Part shown: one piece after another, positions 16,910 through 26,329 of the stretch | Layout of the letters: every line of letters begins with the position of its first letter | How positions within the stretch are numbered: position 1 is the stretch's first letter | NCBI GenBank assembly: GCA_006218065.1 | Contig: VBWE01000011.1 | Location: forward strand, 193,281 to 257,280 | Direction of reading: 5' to 3' | Length of the DNA: 64,000 bases | Origin: Bacteroidota bacterium | Lineage (GTDB): Bacteria; Bacteroidota; Bacteroidia; Palsa-965 | Translations under genes and position numbers: made by a program | The notes under the pieces: model-generated | What the model saw: only the letters and a program-made list of their open reading frames with translations | Database searches by the model: none | What the model was told of the DNA's origin: nothing

Positions 16910-18247
16910 TCAAAGTCCGCGAACGGCCGCTTTGAACTGCTGGCCGCGATCCTCGTAGTTTTCAAAAAGGTCAAAACTGGCGCATGCCGGCGAAAGCAAT
17001 ACGGTGTCGCCTTTTTTGGCCAAACGGTAGGCTGCGTTTACCGCTTCTTTTGCCGAAGACGTTTCCACGATGGTTTCTACTTTGTCACCAAAAGCCTTGA
17101 TGATCTTTTTGTTCTCCGTTCCGAGACAAACGATGGCGCGCACTTTTTGCTTCACCATTTCGAACAGGGAACTGTAGTCGTTGCCTTTGTCGACTCCGCC
17201 CATCACCCATACCACGGGCGTGTCCATGCTCTCGAGCGCATACCAGGCCGCGTTCACGTTGGTCGCCTTCGAATCGTTGATGAAGTTGATGTTGTTGATG
17301 CGGGCGACATGTTCGAGCCGGTGTTCCAGGTTCTCAAAGTCGGACAGGCTTTCGCGGACAACATCTTTACGTACATCGGCAAGACGTCCTGCAACAGCTG
17401 CAGCCATGCTGTTGTAAATGTTGTGTCTTCCTTGCAGTGCTAATTCTTCGATGGTCATAGACAGTTGGTTGTTATTATGTGTGTTAATTATGATTTCATT
17501 GTTTATTAAGCAGGCCCCTTCTTCCACCTGTTGTTTGATGGAAAAGGGATATTGTTTTGCATTGATCTTCCAGCGTTTGATCGTTTCCATCGTCACTTCA
17601 TCGTCGATGCAGTAGATGAAAGCGTCTTCCGGGCGCTGGTTGTTGGTGATCCGGAATTTCGAGTCGGCATAATTTTCAAGCTTGTCGTCATACCGGTCGA
17701 GATGATCCGGCGTGATGTTGAGCAGGATGGCGATGTCTGCACGGAAAGCATACATATCATCCAGTTGAAAACTGCTGATCTCGAGCACGTAGTAATCATG
17801 ATCTTCTTCGGCCACTTGGAGCGCGAAACTCTTCCCGATGTTTCCGGCGAGACCGACTTTGTACCCTGCTTTCTGCAGGATATGATGCGTGAGCAGTGTC
17901 GTCGTCGTCTTTCCGTTGCTCCCTGTGATGCAGATCATTTTCGCATGCGTATAACGTGATGCAAACTCGATCTCCGAAATCACCGGCGTGCCCTGTGCGC
18001 GAAGCTTTTTTACCAGCGGCGTTTTTTCGGGTATGCCGGGACTTTTGATCACTTCGTGCGCATTCAGAATTTTTTCTTCCGAATGCTGCTCCTCTTCCCA
18101 GTCAATTCCATGTTGTGAAAGAACGTTCCTGTATTTCTCTTTGATCTTCGACTTGTCGGAGACGAAGACCTCAAATCCTTTTTTTTTCGCCAGCACCGCC
18201 GCACCTGCACCGCTTTCTCCCGCGCCCAATATCACGATGCGTTTCAT
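16910..18247 (-). CDS. murD: UDP-N-acetylmuramoylalanine--D-glutamate ligase MurD
   Basis: 445 aa, complete. Domain 1 begins VILGAGESGAGAAVLA, the ATP site GSNGKTT is at residues 109-115, and the C-terminal domain has INDSKATN, GGVDKGNDY and LSPACASFDLFENYEDRG, all catalytic or substrate motifs of MurD. It adds D-Glu to UDP-MurNAc-L-Ala in the cytosol. It lies 9 bp after mraY. A diverged copy of its C-terminal domain follows directly downstream, which is not usual for the dcw cluster. Confidence 0.97.
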   Translation of the reverse strand: MKRIVILGAGESGAGAAVLAKKKGFEVFVSDKSKIKEKYRNVLSQHGIDWEEEQHSEEKILNAHEVIKSPGIPEKTPLVKKLRAQGTPVISEIEFASRYTHAKMICITGSNGKTTTTLLTHHILQKAGYKVGLAGNIGKSFALQVAEEDHDYYVLEISSFQLDDMYAFRADIAILLNITPDHLDRYDDKLENYADSKFRITNNQRPEDAFIYCIDDEVTMETIKRWKINAKQYPFSIKQQVEEGACLINNEIIINTHNNNQLSMTIEELALQGRHNIYNSMAAAVAGRLADVRKDVVRESLSDFENLEHRLEHVARINNINFINDSKATNVNAAWYALESMDTPVVWVMGGVDKGNDYSSLFEMVKQKVRAIVCLGTENKKIIKAFGDKVETIVETSSAKEAVNAAYRLAKKGDTVLLSPACASFDLFENYEDRGQQFKAAVRGL

Positions 18248-18256
18248 CCCGCTGTT

Positions 18257-19519
18257 TTACCTCAGTTTCAATGTTGCGATCGCCAGCACGCCGAGCATGA
18301 TGCCGATGATCCAGAAGCGCGAAACGATTTTCGATTCGTGCATTCCTTTTTTCTGGTAATGGTGGTGCAGCGGCGACATCAGGAAAAGCCTGTTGGCGCG
18401 TGCGAACTCGACACCGTATTTTTTCTTGCGGTATTTGAACACGCTGACCTGCAATACCACCGAAAGATTTTCCACGAGGAAAATGCCGCAGAAAATCGGG
18501 ATCAGCAGTTCCTTGCGTATCGCAATCGCAAACACCGCGATAATGCCGCCGAGCGCGAGGCTTCCCGTATCGCCCATGAATACCTGCGCGGGAAACGAAT
18601 TGTACCAGAGAAAACCGATGCAGGCGCCGACGAAAGCGGCCATGAAAATCACCAGCTCGCCGGAGTCCGGGATGTACATGATGTTCAGGTAATCGGCGAA
18701 AATCGTATTACCCGAAACGTAGGCCAGGATGCCAAGCACCGTTCCGATGATGGCCGACGTTCCCGAAGCGAGCCCGTCGATTCCGTCCGTTACATTCGCG
18801 CCGTTCGATACCGCCGTTACAATGAAAATGACGATCGGTATAAAAACCAGCCAGGCCCAGTCCTTCGCCTTGTCGCCCATAAACCCGAGCAGGCTGGCGT
18901 AATCGAACTCGTTGTTTTTCACGAAAGGAATAGTCGTCTTCATCGACTTGGTCACTTCTTTCGCGTACACCGGGAGATGAGCGGTTGAATCCGTTCCTTT
19001 CGTTATTCCCATCAGCTCCGTGCTGCCGGAAATTTTTTCTTTCACCACCACGTTGCTGTTCCAGAAAAGCGTAATGCCTACAATTAAGCCTACACCGACC
19101 TGCCCGACTACTTTGTAGCGGCCGTGCAGACCTTCCTTGTTTTTCTTGAACACCTTTATATAATCATCCAGGAAACCGATCAGGCCGAGCCAGATGGTCG
19201 TGATGAGCATTAGGATGATATATACGTTCAGCAGTTTTGCAAAAAGCAAGGTGGGAATAATGATGGCCGCGAGAATGATCAGCCCGCCCATGGTCGGCGT
19301 ACCTTCTTTTTGTTTCTGTCCTTCGAGGCCGAGATCGCGCACGGTTTCACCTACCTGTTTGCGGTGCAGCAAACGGATGAGCCGTTTGCCGAGCAGCATG
19401 GTGATGATGAGCGAAACGATCAGCGCAAGCGCCGCACGGAACGAGATATACTCGAATGCGCCTGCACCCGGAAAATTAATGTCCGGCCTGTTGAGATATG
19501 AAAAGAGATAATAGAACAT
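18257..19519 (-). CDS. mraY: phospho-MurNAc-pentapeptide transferase MraY
   Basis: 420 aa, slightly longer than the usual 360 because of a periplasmic insertion (about residues 150-215) typical of Bacteroidota. It has about ten membrane helices. Active-site motifs are [34 protein letters not shown] and the histidine loop [11 protein letters not shown]. It makes lipid I from UDP-MurNAc-pentapeptide and undecaprenyl phosphate in the inner membrane. It starts one base after the murE stop. Confidence 0.97.
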   Translation of the reverse strand: MFYYLFSYLNRPDINFPGAGAFEYISFRAALALIVSLIITMLLGKRLIRLLHRKQVGETVRDLGLEGQKQKEGTPTMGGLIILAAIIIPTLLFAKLLNVYIILMLITTIWLGLIGFLDDYIKVFKKNKEGLHGRYKVVGQVGVGLIVGITLFWNSNVVVKEKISGSTELMGITKGTDSTAHLPVYAKEVTKSMKTTIPFVKNNEFDYASLLGFMGDKAKDWAWLVFIPIVIFIVTAVSNGANVTDGIDGLASGTSAIIGTVLGILAYVSGNTIFADYLNIMYIPDSGELVIFMAAFVGACIGFLWYNSFPAQVFMGDTGSLALGGIIAVFAIAIRKELLIPIFCGIFLVENLSVVLQVSVFKYRKKKYGVEFARANRLFLMSPLHHHYQKKGMHESKIVSRFWIIGIMLGVLAIATLKLR

Positions 19520-19520
19520 C

Positions 19521-20984
19521 TTATTCGCTGATCTGTTTCAGGTTTTCTTTCAGTATGGCCAGGTCGTCAAAAGGATGTTTCACACCTTTCACTTCCTGAT
19601 ATTTTTCGTGCCCTTTTCCTGCAAGCAGGATAATGTCGCCGGGCTGGGCGAGTGCGCAGGCGGTGCGGATAGCTTCGCGCCGGTCGGTGATGCTCAGCAC
19701 TTTTTTGAAATACAATCCTTCCACGCCCTGCTGCATCTGTTTAATGATCGCGTCCGGTTCTTCGCTGCGCGGGTTGTCGGACGTGAGTATCACTTTGTTG
19801 CTTAACTCGCAGGCGATCTTCGCCATGATCGGGCGTTTCGCCGCATCCCGGTCGCCGCCGCATCCCACCAGCGTAATTACTTTTTCGTTCCCGGTGCGGA
19901 TGTCTTTGATCGTTTTCAGCACGTTCAGCAAAGCATCGGGCGTATGCGCGTAATCCACGATACCCGTTATCCCGCTCGGCGTGCGCACATACTGGAAGCG
20001 GCCTTCTACCGAACCGAGTGTGCTTATCGTAGTCAGCGCCGTTATTTTTTCAATGCCGAGCAGCGTGGCGGTGGCATACACGGCAAGCGCATTATAAGCG
20101 TTGAAGCTGCCGATCAGTTTCGACCACATTTCCGTTCCGTCGATATTCAGCAGCAAACCGGTGAACTGGTTTTCCACGATGCGGCATTTGAAATCGGCAG
20201 CGGCGCGCAGCGACATGGTCTTCTTTGTCGCTTTCGTATTCTGCAGCATCACCGATCCGTTTACATCGTCGCGGTTGATGAGCGCAAAAGCTTCTGCGGG
20301 CAACTGGTCGAAGAATCCTTTTTTCGCCTTGATGTACTCGTCGAATGTTTTGTGATAATCGAGATGGTCGTGCGTGATGTTGGTGAATACGCCGCCGGCA
20401 AAATACAGACCGGTGATTCGGTGCTGCACCACGCTGTGCGAACTCACTTCCATGAAACAATATTTGCAGCCGTTTTCCACCATCTGGCGCAGCAGGCGAT
20501 TCAGTTCCACGGCGTCGGGCGTGGTATGCGTGGCGGGAATTTCTTCCGCGTTGATCATGTTGCGCACCGTGGTGAGCATGCCCGCTTTGTAACCGAGTTC
20601 ACGGAAAAGATGGAACAACAGCGTAACCGTTGTCGTCTTTCCGTTCGTTCCCGTTACACCGATCAGTTTCAGCTGCGCCGACGGGTTATCGAAAAAATTG
20701 GACGCGATGATACCGAGTGCGGCTGCGCTGCTGCTTACTTTGATGTACCCGATCTTTTCGTTCAGTTGTTCCGGGAACTCTTCGCAGACGATGGCCGCGG
20801 CGCCCATTTCAATCGCCTTCGCGATGAACTGGTGCCCGTCGGACTGCGTTCCGCGAACGGCGACGAACAGGCAGTCCTTCTCCACTTTGCGCGAATCGAA
20901 GCACAACGAGGTAATGGCCACGTTGGTCGATCCTGCAACTTCGAGCAGGCCTGCTTTGTACAATATGTCGCGCAACAATTTCAC
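19521..20984 (-). CDS. murE: meso-DAP-adding ligase MurE
   Basis: 487 aa. The ATP site GTNGKTT is at residues 112-118. The motif DNPRSEEP near residue 405 is the DNPR signature for meso-diaminopimelate, so the peptidoglycan is predicted to be of DAP type. It adds the third residue of the stem peptide in the cytosol. It overlaps the end of ftsI by four bases and adjoins mraY. murF, which usually follows murE in proteobacteria, is not in this cluster. Confidence 0.97.
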   Translation of the reverse strand: MKLLRDILYKAGLLEVAGSTNVAITSLCFDSRKVEKDCLFVAVRGTQSDGHQFIAKAIEMGAAAIVCEEFPEQLNEKIGYIKVSSSAAALGIIASNFFDNPSAQLKLIGVTGTNGKTTTVTLLFHLFRELGYKAGMLTTVRNMINAEEIPATHTTPDAVELNRLLRQMVENGCKYCFMEVSSHSVVQHRITGLYFAGGVFTNITHDHLDYHKTFDEYIKAKKGFFDQLPAEAFALINRDDVNGSVMLQNTKATKKTMSLRAAADFKCRIVENQFTGLLLNIDGTEMWSKLIGSFNAYNALAVYATATLLGIEKITALTTISTLGSVEGRFQYVRTPSGITGIVDYAHTPDALLNVLKTIKDIRTGNEKVITLVGCGGDRDAAKRPIMAKIACELSNKVILTSDNPRSEEPDAIIKQMQQGVEGLYFKKVLSITDRREAIRTACALAQPGDIILLAGKGHEKYQEVKGVKHPFDDLAILKENLKQISE

Positions 20985-23122
20985 GAAGCGAGTTCTATGA
21001 TGATTTCTGTTCCTTTATTGAATTTTGTTCCTGCAGGCAGCGACTGGCGGAATACCGATCCGCTTCCGCGAACACGTACGCGCAGTCCTTTATTTTCGAG
21101 CAGGAACAATACTTCCGAAGCTGTCAAACCGGTGAGGTCGGGCATTTGATTATTATTCAAAGCCTGCTCGATGCCGATCGGGTTTGCCGAAATTTTCGTT
21201 GTGCCTGATTGTGCGCTGATCCATCCCGACGACATCGCATTGTTTTCGACAGGCAGGTTCAGCGATTTCAGCACGTCGAGCGTGGGCGCAATCGCACCTT
21301 TTTTCACTTCCGGCAATACCGAGCCGATGAGCGGCTGCGCGTTTACGTTCACCGGTTTGTGGATATCGAGGTTGGTGGAGTAAACGCGATCGGCGATCTG
21401 TTTGAAAATCGGGCCGGCCACTGCTCCGCCGTAGTACGCGTCGTTCGAAGGTGCATTGACAATGACGATGCAGGTGTACTTCGGATTATCCGCGGGGAAA
21501 TAACCCACGAAAGAAGCCTGGTACGTGATTTTTTCTTTGCCTTTGTAACCTGCGCCGTTGTTGGCCACCTGCGCTGTCCCGGTTTTGCCGGCGATTTTGA
21601 AAACCGATGCTTTCAGGAATGCGCCGGTGCCGTGCTGCACCACACCTTCGAGAAGTGATTTCGCTTTTTCAATCGTTTCGGGTTTCGCGATCTGCTGCTC
21701 GATAATTTCCGGCTGGTATGTTTTGATCGTCTGCCCTTTCAGTTTTACTTCCTTCACAAACATGGGCTTCACCATCGTGCCGTTATTCGCCACGGCATTG
21801 TAAAGCGTAAGCGTATGCAGCGGCGTAACAAGCGATTCGTAGCCGATGGAAATCCAGGGAAGCGAAGTGCCGTTCCAGTTCTTTTTATCCGACGGATCTT
21901 TGATATACGGTGTGCCGGCGCCGGGAATAGCCAGGCCGAGCGGTTCATGCAGGTGCAGTTTGCGCAAACCATCGGTGAATTTTCCAGGATCTTTGGAGAA
22001 GGAGCGGTAAACTACTTTGGATATACCGACGTTCGACGATTCCCAGAAAGCTTCTTCTACCGTTACGTCGTTCTTCTTCGGCGTATGCGAATCTTTCATC
22101 GGCAGGTTGTAGAACATGTGCAGCCCGCCTTCGAGATTGACTTTGTCTTTCGGATTCACAAAACCCTGGTCCATGCCCACGATCATCGACGCCAGTTTGA
22201 AAGTCGAGCCGGGTTCGCGCGCATCGCCGATAGCGTAATTGTAATCTTCATCGTAATGCGCAGAATCTTTTTCCGAGCGCGTGAGGTTGGCGATCGCGCG
22301 GATCTCACCGGTCTTCACTTCCATCAGCACCACGCAGCCGTATTTGGCGTTGTGCCTGATGAGCGAATGCAGCAGCGCGTTCTCGGCCACATCCTGGATA
22401 TTGATATCGATCGTGGTCACCACGTCCTTGCCGTTCTGCGGTTCCACTTCGTTGTCGTTATTCACGGGCATCCATACGCCGCCGGCGATTTTCTGCATGA
22501 GCCGTTTTCCGCTCACGCCCGTAAGCACGCTGTCGAACGCGCCTTCCAGCCCGATCGGTTTTGCAGAGTCGCGCACGTAGCCGATGGTACGCGCAGCCAG
22601 CATGCGGAACGGGCGTTCGCGCTTGTTGGTCTGCGGCCAGATCAACCCGCCTTTGTAACGACCGAGGCGGAAAAGCGGCAGTTTTTTTATTTCCTGGAGA
22701 TCGTTGTGCGAAACATTTTTAGCGAGTTGCACAAAACGATCATCCCCCGCACGGCCGGACATGATCATGCGGTAATAATCCCGGCCTGATTTTCCTTTGA
22801 GCAAAGCGGCAAGTCCGTTGGCCAGGGCCAGCGCGCTGTCGTCGAACATGTCGTTGTCGAAATGTTCGTTGGCCAGCGGATCGATGCCCACTTCGTAGTA
22901 CGGAACCGAAGTAGCGAGCAGGCTGCCGTCGGTCGCGAAAATATTTCCGCGCACGGCTTCCACGTCCACCACCTTGCGCGTGAGGTTTTCAGCTTCCGCT
23001 TTCCACCTTTCACCCTGCACGGCCTGGATGTAGATTACGCGCGACACCACGCCCGCTGCAAGCAGGATGATGACCGCGTACACCACGTAAACCCGTTTCA
23101 ATATGTCTTTATTCTCTTCCAA
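20981..23122 (-). CDS. ftsI: septal transpeptidase FtsI with PASTA domain
   Basis: 713 aa, a class B penicillin-binding protein. A membrane anchor lies at residues 11-31, the dimerisation domain at about 50-220, and the transpeptidase has SxxK at 306-309 (STFK), SSN at 362-364 and KTG at 513-515. Residues 653-713 form one PASTA domain (MPDLTGLTASEVLFLLENKG). It crosslinks septal peptidoglycan in the periplasm with FtsW. The single PASTA domain and longer C-terminus set it apart from E. coli FtsI but are common in Bacteroidota. Confidence 0.96.
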   Translation of the reverse strand: MEENKDILKRVYVVYAVIILLAAGVVSRVIYIQAVQGERWKAEAENLTRKVVDVEAVRGNIFATDGSLLATSVPYYEVGIDPLANEHFDNDMFDDSALALANGLAALLKGKSGRDYYRMIMSGRAGDDRFVQLAKNVSHNDLQEIKKLPLFRLGRYKGGLIWPQTNKRERPFRMLAARTIGYVRDSAKPIGLEGAFDSVLTGVSGKRLMQKIAGGVWMPVNNDNEVEPQNGKDVVTTIDINIQDVAENALLHSLIRHNAKYGCVVLMEVKTGEIRAIANLTRSEKDSAHYDEDYNYAIGDAREPGSTFKLASMIVGMDQGFVNPKDKVNLEGGLHMFYNLPMKDSHTPKKNDVTVEEAFWESSNVGISKVVYRSFSKDPGKFTDGLRKLHLHEPLGLAIPGAGTPYIKDPSDKKNWNGTSLPWISIGYESLVTPLHTLTLYNAVANNGTMVKPMFVKEVKLKGQTIKTYQPEIIEQQIAKPETIEKAKSLLEGVVQHGTGAFLKASVFKIAGKTGTAQVANNGAGYKGKEKITYQASFVGYFPADNPKYTCIVIVNAPSNDAYYGGAVAGPIFKQIADRVYSTNLDIHKPVNVNAQPLIGSVLPEVKKGAIAPTLDVLKSLNLPVENNAMSSGWISAQSGTTKISANPIGIEQALNNNQMPDLTGLTASEVLFLLENKGLRVRVRGSGSVFRQSLPAGTKFNKGTEIIIELAS

Positions 23123-23125
23123 GAA

Positions 23126-23551
23126 TCAGTCGTTGTTTTTTTGTTCCTGTTTTGCTTCGGCCGGCGATTTTTTCACCAGGATTTCTTTCGGCGGTTCAAG
23201 CGATTCTTTAATACCGAGCGGGGCGGCGCGTTTGGCCACTTCCGATTGTTTGCTTACGAACATCAGGTCGGATTTCGAAACGATGTATTCCGAACGAAGC
23301 TCCTTGAGCTTGTTCTGCATCGTATTCAGGCTGCGTATCTGCTCTTCGGCGTAATAACCGTTGGCGATGTAGCAGAGTGCGATAAACGTGAGGAAAAAAA
23401 TGAAAGGAAGATTGCGGAGAACGCCTTCACGGGAGAGGAAGCTGCCGCTCATGACCGAGCCAACTGTGCGGGTGATGATGTTTCCGCCTTTCGGACTCTT
23501 CACGTTTTTCTTTTCCTGTTTCGGCTCTTCCTTAATCGTGTTTTTTGTCAT
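23126..23551 (-). CDS. ftsL: FtsL-like cell division protein
   Basis: 141 aa, bitopic: a basic cytoplasmic N-terminus of about 45 residues, one membrane helix (about 47-66, LPFIFFLTFIALCYIANGYY) and a periplasmic coiled-coil segment (EEQIRSLNTMQNKLKELRSEY). Sequence conservation is low, as for all FtsL, so the call rests on topology and on its place between rsmH and ftsI. It overlaps rsmH by 20 bp and lies 3 bp before ftsI. Confidence 0.85.
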   Translation of the reverse strand: MTKNTIKEEPKQEKKNVKSPKGGNIITRTVGSVMSGSFLSREGVLRNLPFIFFLTFIALCYIANGYYAEEQIRSLNTMQNKLKELRSEYIVSKSDLMFVSKQSEVAKRAAPLGIKESLEPPKEILVKKSPAEAKQEQKNND

Positions 23552-24461
23552 AACCTCCTTCGGACTTTTGCGCTATCCGCAGTTTTGCGCTTCGTGCCCT
23601 GTTGTTCTCCTGTATTTCTTCCTCCTGCGGGAGGATCGGTTTTCTTGTGAGCGGTTCGAGCGGGCGGATCATGTTGCCGTAAAAATCTTTTTCCACTTCG
23701 CCTTCGAACTTTCCTTTTTGCATGAAGTGCTTGACCAGCCTGTCTTCGAGTGAGTGGTAGGAAATCACCACCAATCGTCCCCCGGGCTTCAGCACTTCGA
23801 CCGCCTGCATCAGCATTTCCTTCAGCGCATCCAGTTCACCGTTCACTTCGATCCGCAGCGCCTGGAAAACCTGTGCGTAGTACTGGTTTTCTTTTCCTTT
23901 CCGCACGCAGGGTTCGATGGCCTGCTTGAGTTCAGCGATGGTCTGCAGCGGTTTTTCAGCTCTTGCCTGCACAATCGTTCTCGCCAGCCGTCCTGCATTT
24001 TCCACTTCGCCGAATTCCCCGAACATGCGTTTCAGCTTTCCTTCTTCGTAGCTGTTCAGCACATCGGCAGCCGTTGCGCCCGACCGGCTGTTCATCCGCA
24101 TATCGAGCGGACCTTCGAAGCGCGTGGAGAATCCGCGGCCGGCGGTATCGAACTGGTGCGATGAAACACCGAGATCGGCGAGTATGCCGTCGACGGGAAC
24201 AGCGTTGTAGAGTTTCAGGAAATTTTTCAGGTACCTGAAATTCTGTTTGACAAGCGTGAACCGGGAATCCGCTATCGCGTTCGCCACGGCCGCTTCATCC
24301 TGGTCGAAACCGAAGAGCTTCCCGTTTTCACCGAGCCGCTCCAGTATCGCCCTGCTGTGTCCGCCGCCCCCGAACGTTACATCCACGTAGATGCCGTCGT
24401 GGCGGATACTCAGACCTTCCATGCAATTATTTAAAAGAACGGGCTTATGGTAACTCGACAT
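23532..24461 (-). CDS. rsmH: 16S rRNA C1402 N4-methyltransferase RsmH
   Basis: 309 aa. The SAM site FGGGGHSRAILERLG lies at about residues 30-44, followed by GILADLGVSSHQFD and the late motif VISYHSLEDRLVKHFM, all diagnostic of RsmH (MraW). It methylates N4 of C1402 in the ribosomal P site. It overlaps mraZ by 17 bp and ftsL by 20 bp, so the operon head is tightly coupled. Confidence 0.97.
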   Translation of the reverse strand: MSSYHKPVLLNNCMEGLSIRHDGIYVDVTFGGGGHSRAILERLGENGKLFGFDQDEAAVANAIADSRFTLVKQNFRYLKNFLKLYNAVPVDGILADLGVSSHQFDTAGRGFSTRFEGPLDMRMNSRSGATAADVLNSYEEGKLKRMFGEFGEVENAGRLARTIVQARAEKPLQTIAELKQAIEPCVRKGKENQYYAQVFQALRIEVNGELDALKEMLMQAVEVLKPGGRLVVISYHSLEDRLVKHFMQKGKFEGEVEKDFYGNMIRPLEPLTRKPILPQEEEIQENNRARSAKLRIAQKSEGGYDKKHD

Positions 24462-24924
24462 CGTCGCCTTTGTTACCCATGCTTCCCATCACCTCTTCCG
24501 CCAGCGCACCGAAGTCGATGTTCGGATCATTGATGGTCTGCTCGTATTTATCCTTATCCCAGATCTCGATCATGTTCACTGCGGCCGACATCACAATGTT
24601 TTTCGAAATACCCGCAAACGTCATCAGGTCTTTCGGCAAAAGCAGGCGGCCGGTATTATCCAGTTCCATCGGCTTTACACCGGCATTGAACATGCGGATG
24701 AAATCCACATTCTTCTTTTTGAAGCGATTCAGCTTGTTCACATCCTTCACCAGGTTGTTCCACTCGTCCATCGTGTAGAGTTCGAGACATTTCTGGAACA
24801 CGCTGCGCTTCACGACAAATCCTTTGTCCAAAACCGGCTGCACCTGTTTTTTGAACGCAGCCGGAAGCAGAAGGCGACCCTTCGCATCCACGTTGCATTC
24901 ATAAACACCGATCAGGCTTTGCAT
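24445..24924 (-). CDS. mraZ: transcriptional regulator MraZ
   Basis: 159 aa from ATG 24924. The longer frame from 24981 would translate part of the operator, and MraZ proteins begin at MQSLIGVYECNVDAKGR. There are two SpoVT-AbrB-type halves, each with a DxKGR-like turn (DAKGRLLLPAAFKKQ, then DNTGRLLLPKDL). MraZ binds TGGGA repeats ahead of its own operon and controls dcw transcription. It is the first gene of the cluster, and three matching 10-bp repeats lie 37-67 bp upstream. Confidence 0.95.
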   Translation of the reverse strand: MQSLIGVYECNVDAKGRLLLPAAFKKQVQPVLDKGFVVKRSVFQKCLELYTMDEWNNLVKDVNKLNRFKKKNVDFIRMFNAGVKPMELDNTGRLLLPKDLMTFAGISKNIVMSAAVNMIEIWDKDKYEQTINDPNIDFGALAEEVMGSMGNKGDDVELP

Positions 24925-24961
24925 GTAAAAATTCCTCGCTTTGGTGGGTAAAAGTAGACAA

Positions 24962-24991
24962 GAATTCCCACAATTTACCACATTTTCCCAC
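24962..24991 (-). promoter_or_regulatory. MraZ operator, three 10-bp boxes
   Basis: On the minus strand three adjacent decamers read GTGGGAAAAT, GTGGTAAATT and GTGGGAATTC, i.e. TGG(G/T)A at exact 10-bp spacing. This is the known architecture of MraZ binding sites (TGGGA with N5 spacers). A TACTTTTA element at 24947-24954, between the boxes and mraZ, may be the -7 element. Confidence 0.82.
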
Positions 24992-25448
24992 TTTTGTTGA
25001 AAACTTTTGTCTTTTGACTCCTTACGGTTCGATTTTTTTTCTTATCAGGTTAAGCTGAAACATTTATGAATAAAGGGATTCGGCGAATTCCGCAGGCAAA
25101 TCCGCCGAAGGCAAAACACGGTGGGAGAAGAAAGAGCTGAAAGCGTAATAGAATCGAAAACGGGTTTGGCAGGGGAAAATGATCTTTTGCCCGGGGAACA
25201 GCTATAAGTCAGTAAATACGGGAAAATACCGGGATTTAACGAAAACTGCCTTTCCCGGGGAAAAAGAAAAGACCAGGCAGGGTGGTAAAAAGTGGGAAGA
25301 TCCGGATTCGACTAAAAACGGGTACTGGATACGTAAGAACCAGGCAGGGAAAAACGAAGCTATAGAATACGCCCTGCGAAGACCACGGAATCGCCGGTGA
25401 AAAAATCCGTAGCGACGGACAGTTTTCCCGGCAATTTTTCCGAATGAT
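24992..25448. other. divergent intergenic region, second possible MraZ site
   Basis: A-rich and G-rich DNA between mraZ and the acyltransferase operon. Two decamers of the MraZ type (GTGGTAAAAA and GTGGGAAGAT, 25282-25301) lie in direct repeat on the plus strand, and a single GTGGGAGAAG lies at 25121. No gene is convincing here: a 73-codon frame at 25179-25400 has a composition unlike its neighbours. Confidence 0.5.
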
Positions 25449-25456
25449 TATCTTTA
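25449..25456 (+). promoter_or_regulatory. -7 element TATCTTTA
   Basis: It fits TAnnTTTG except for the final base and ends 6 nt before the ATG at 25463, predicting an almost leaderless mRNA. Confidence 0.5.
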
Positions 25457-25462
25457 ACGCCG

Positions 25463-26329
25463 ATGCCGGAAGAAAAATTCATCGATGTCGAAAAAATAAT
25501 CGGCAGTAAAAATCCGAAACTGCTGAAATGGCTGCCGGGCTTCGTTTTGCGCTGGATCAAACGCGTGCTGCATGAAAAGGAAGTGAACGCGTTCATGAAC
25601 CTGCACGGCCACCTGCGCGACTACGATTTCATCCACAAAGTGATCGGCGAATTCCGGGTTACCGTCAATATCAGGGGACTTGAAAATATTCCGCGCGAGG
25701 GCGGATTTATTCTCGCCTCGAACCATCCGCTGGGCGGATTCGACGGGCTTGCGCTGATGCAGGCCGTGGAGCCTGCACGGAAAGACATCCGTTTCCTGGT
25801 GAACGATATTCTTTTGTCGTTCAAAACGATGGACAATCTTTTTGTACCCATCAACAAGCATGGTTCACAGGGCGGCACGGACGTGATCGAAGAGGCTTAC
25901 GCTTCCGAAAAAGCGGTGCTCGTTTTTCCCGCCGGGCTGGTTTCGCGCAAACAGCAGGGCGTGATCCGTGATCTCGAATGGAAAAAAAGTTTTATCGCAA
26001 AAGCCGTTCAGCACAAGAAGAACATTATCCCGACATACATCCAGGGAAGCAATTCGAAATTTTTCTACAACCTCGCGCTCTGGCGCAAACGGCTGGGCAT
26101 CAAAGCGAATATCGAAATGTTCTGGCTGATGGACGAGATGTACAAACAGCGCGGTAAAACAATAACCATTATCTTTGGTCAACCCATTTCTTATACCGTT
26201 TTTGATAAACGTCATAGTCCGAAAGGATGGGCCCAACAGGTAAAAAAATTCGTGTACGCCATGGGATCGGGAAAAGCAACCGTGTTTATTCCCGATTACG
26301 AAAAACATCCGGCTGAATCCGCTTCATGA
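25463..26329 (+). CDS. PlsC-family acyltransferase, GlsA-like
   Basis: 288 aa, soluble or membrane-associated. The acyltransferase motif here reads SNHPLGGFDGLALM (a variant of HxxxxD with the Asp retained) at about residues 93-106. The VFPAGLVSRKQQG motif corresponds to the FPEGxR block. The next gene is an OlsB/GlsB-type N-acyltransferase overlapping by four bases. In Bacteroides the pair GlsB-GlsA makes glycine lipids, where GlsA adds the second acyl chain to the 3-hydroxyl. I infer that function here; ornithine- or serine-glycine lipids are alternatives. Confidence 0.85.
   Translation: MPEEKFIDVEKIIGSKNPKLLKWLPGFVLRWIKRVLHEKEVNAFMNLHGHLRDYDFIHKVIGEFRVTVNIRGLENIPREGGFILASNHPLGGFDGLALMQAVEPARKDIRFLVNDILLSFKTMDNLFVPINKHGSQGGTDVIEEAYASEKAVLVFPAGLVSRKQQGVIRDLEWKKSFIAKAVQHKKNIIPTYIQGSNSKFFYNLALWRKRLGIKANIEMFWLMDEMYKQRGKTITIIFGQPISYTVFDKRHSPKGWAQQVKKFVYAMGSGKATVFIPDYEKHPAESAS

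Noticed and set aside
25179-25400. 73-codon open frame in the mraZ-acyltransferase gap
   Set aside because: Biased Lys/Gly/Arg composition, no promoter or family likeness, and it contains the possible second MraZ site.
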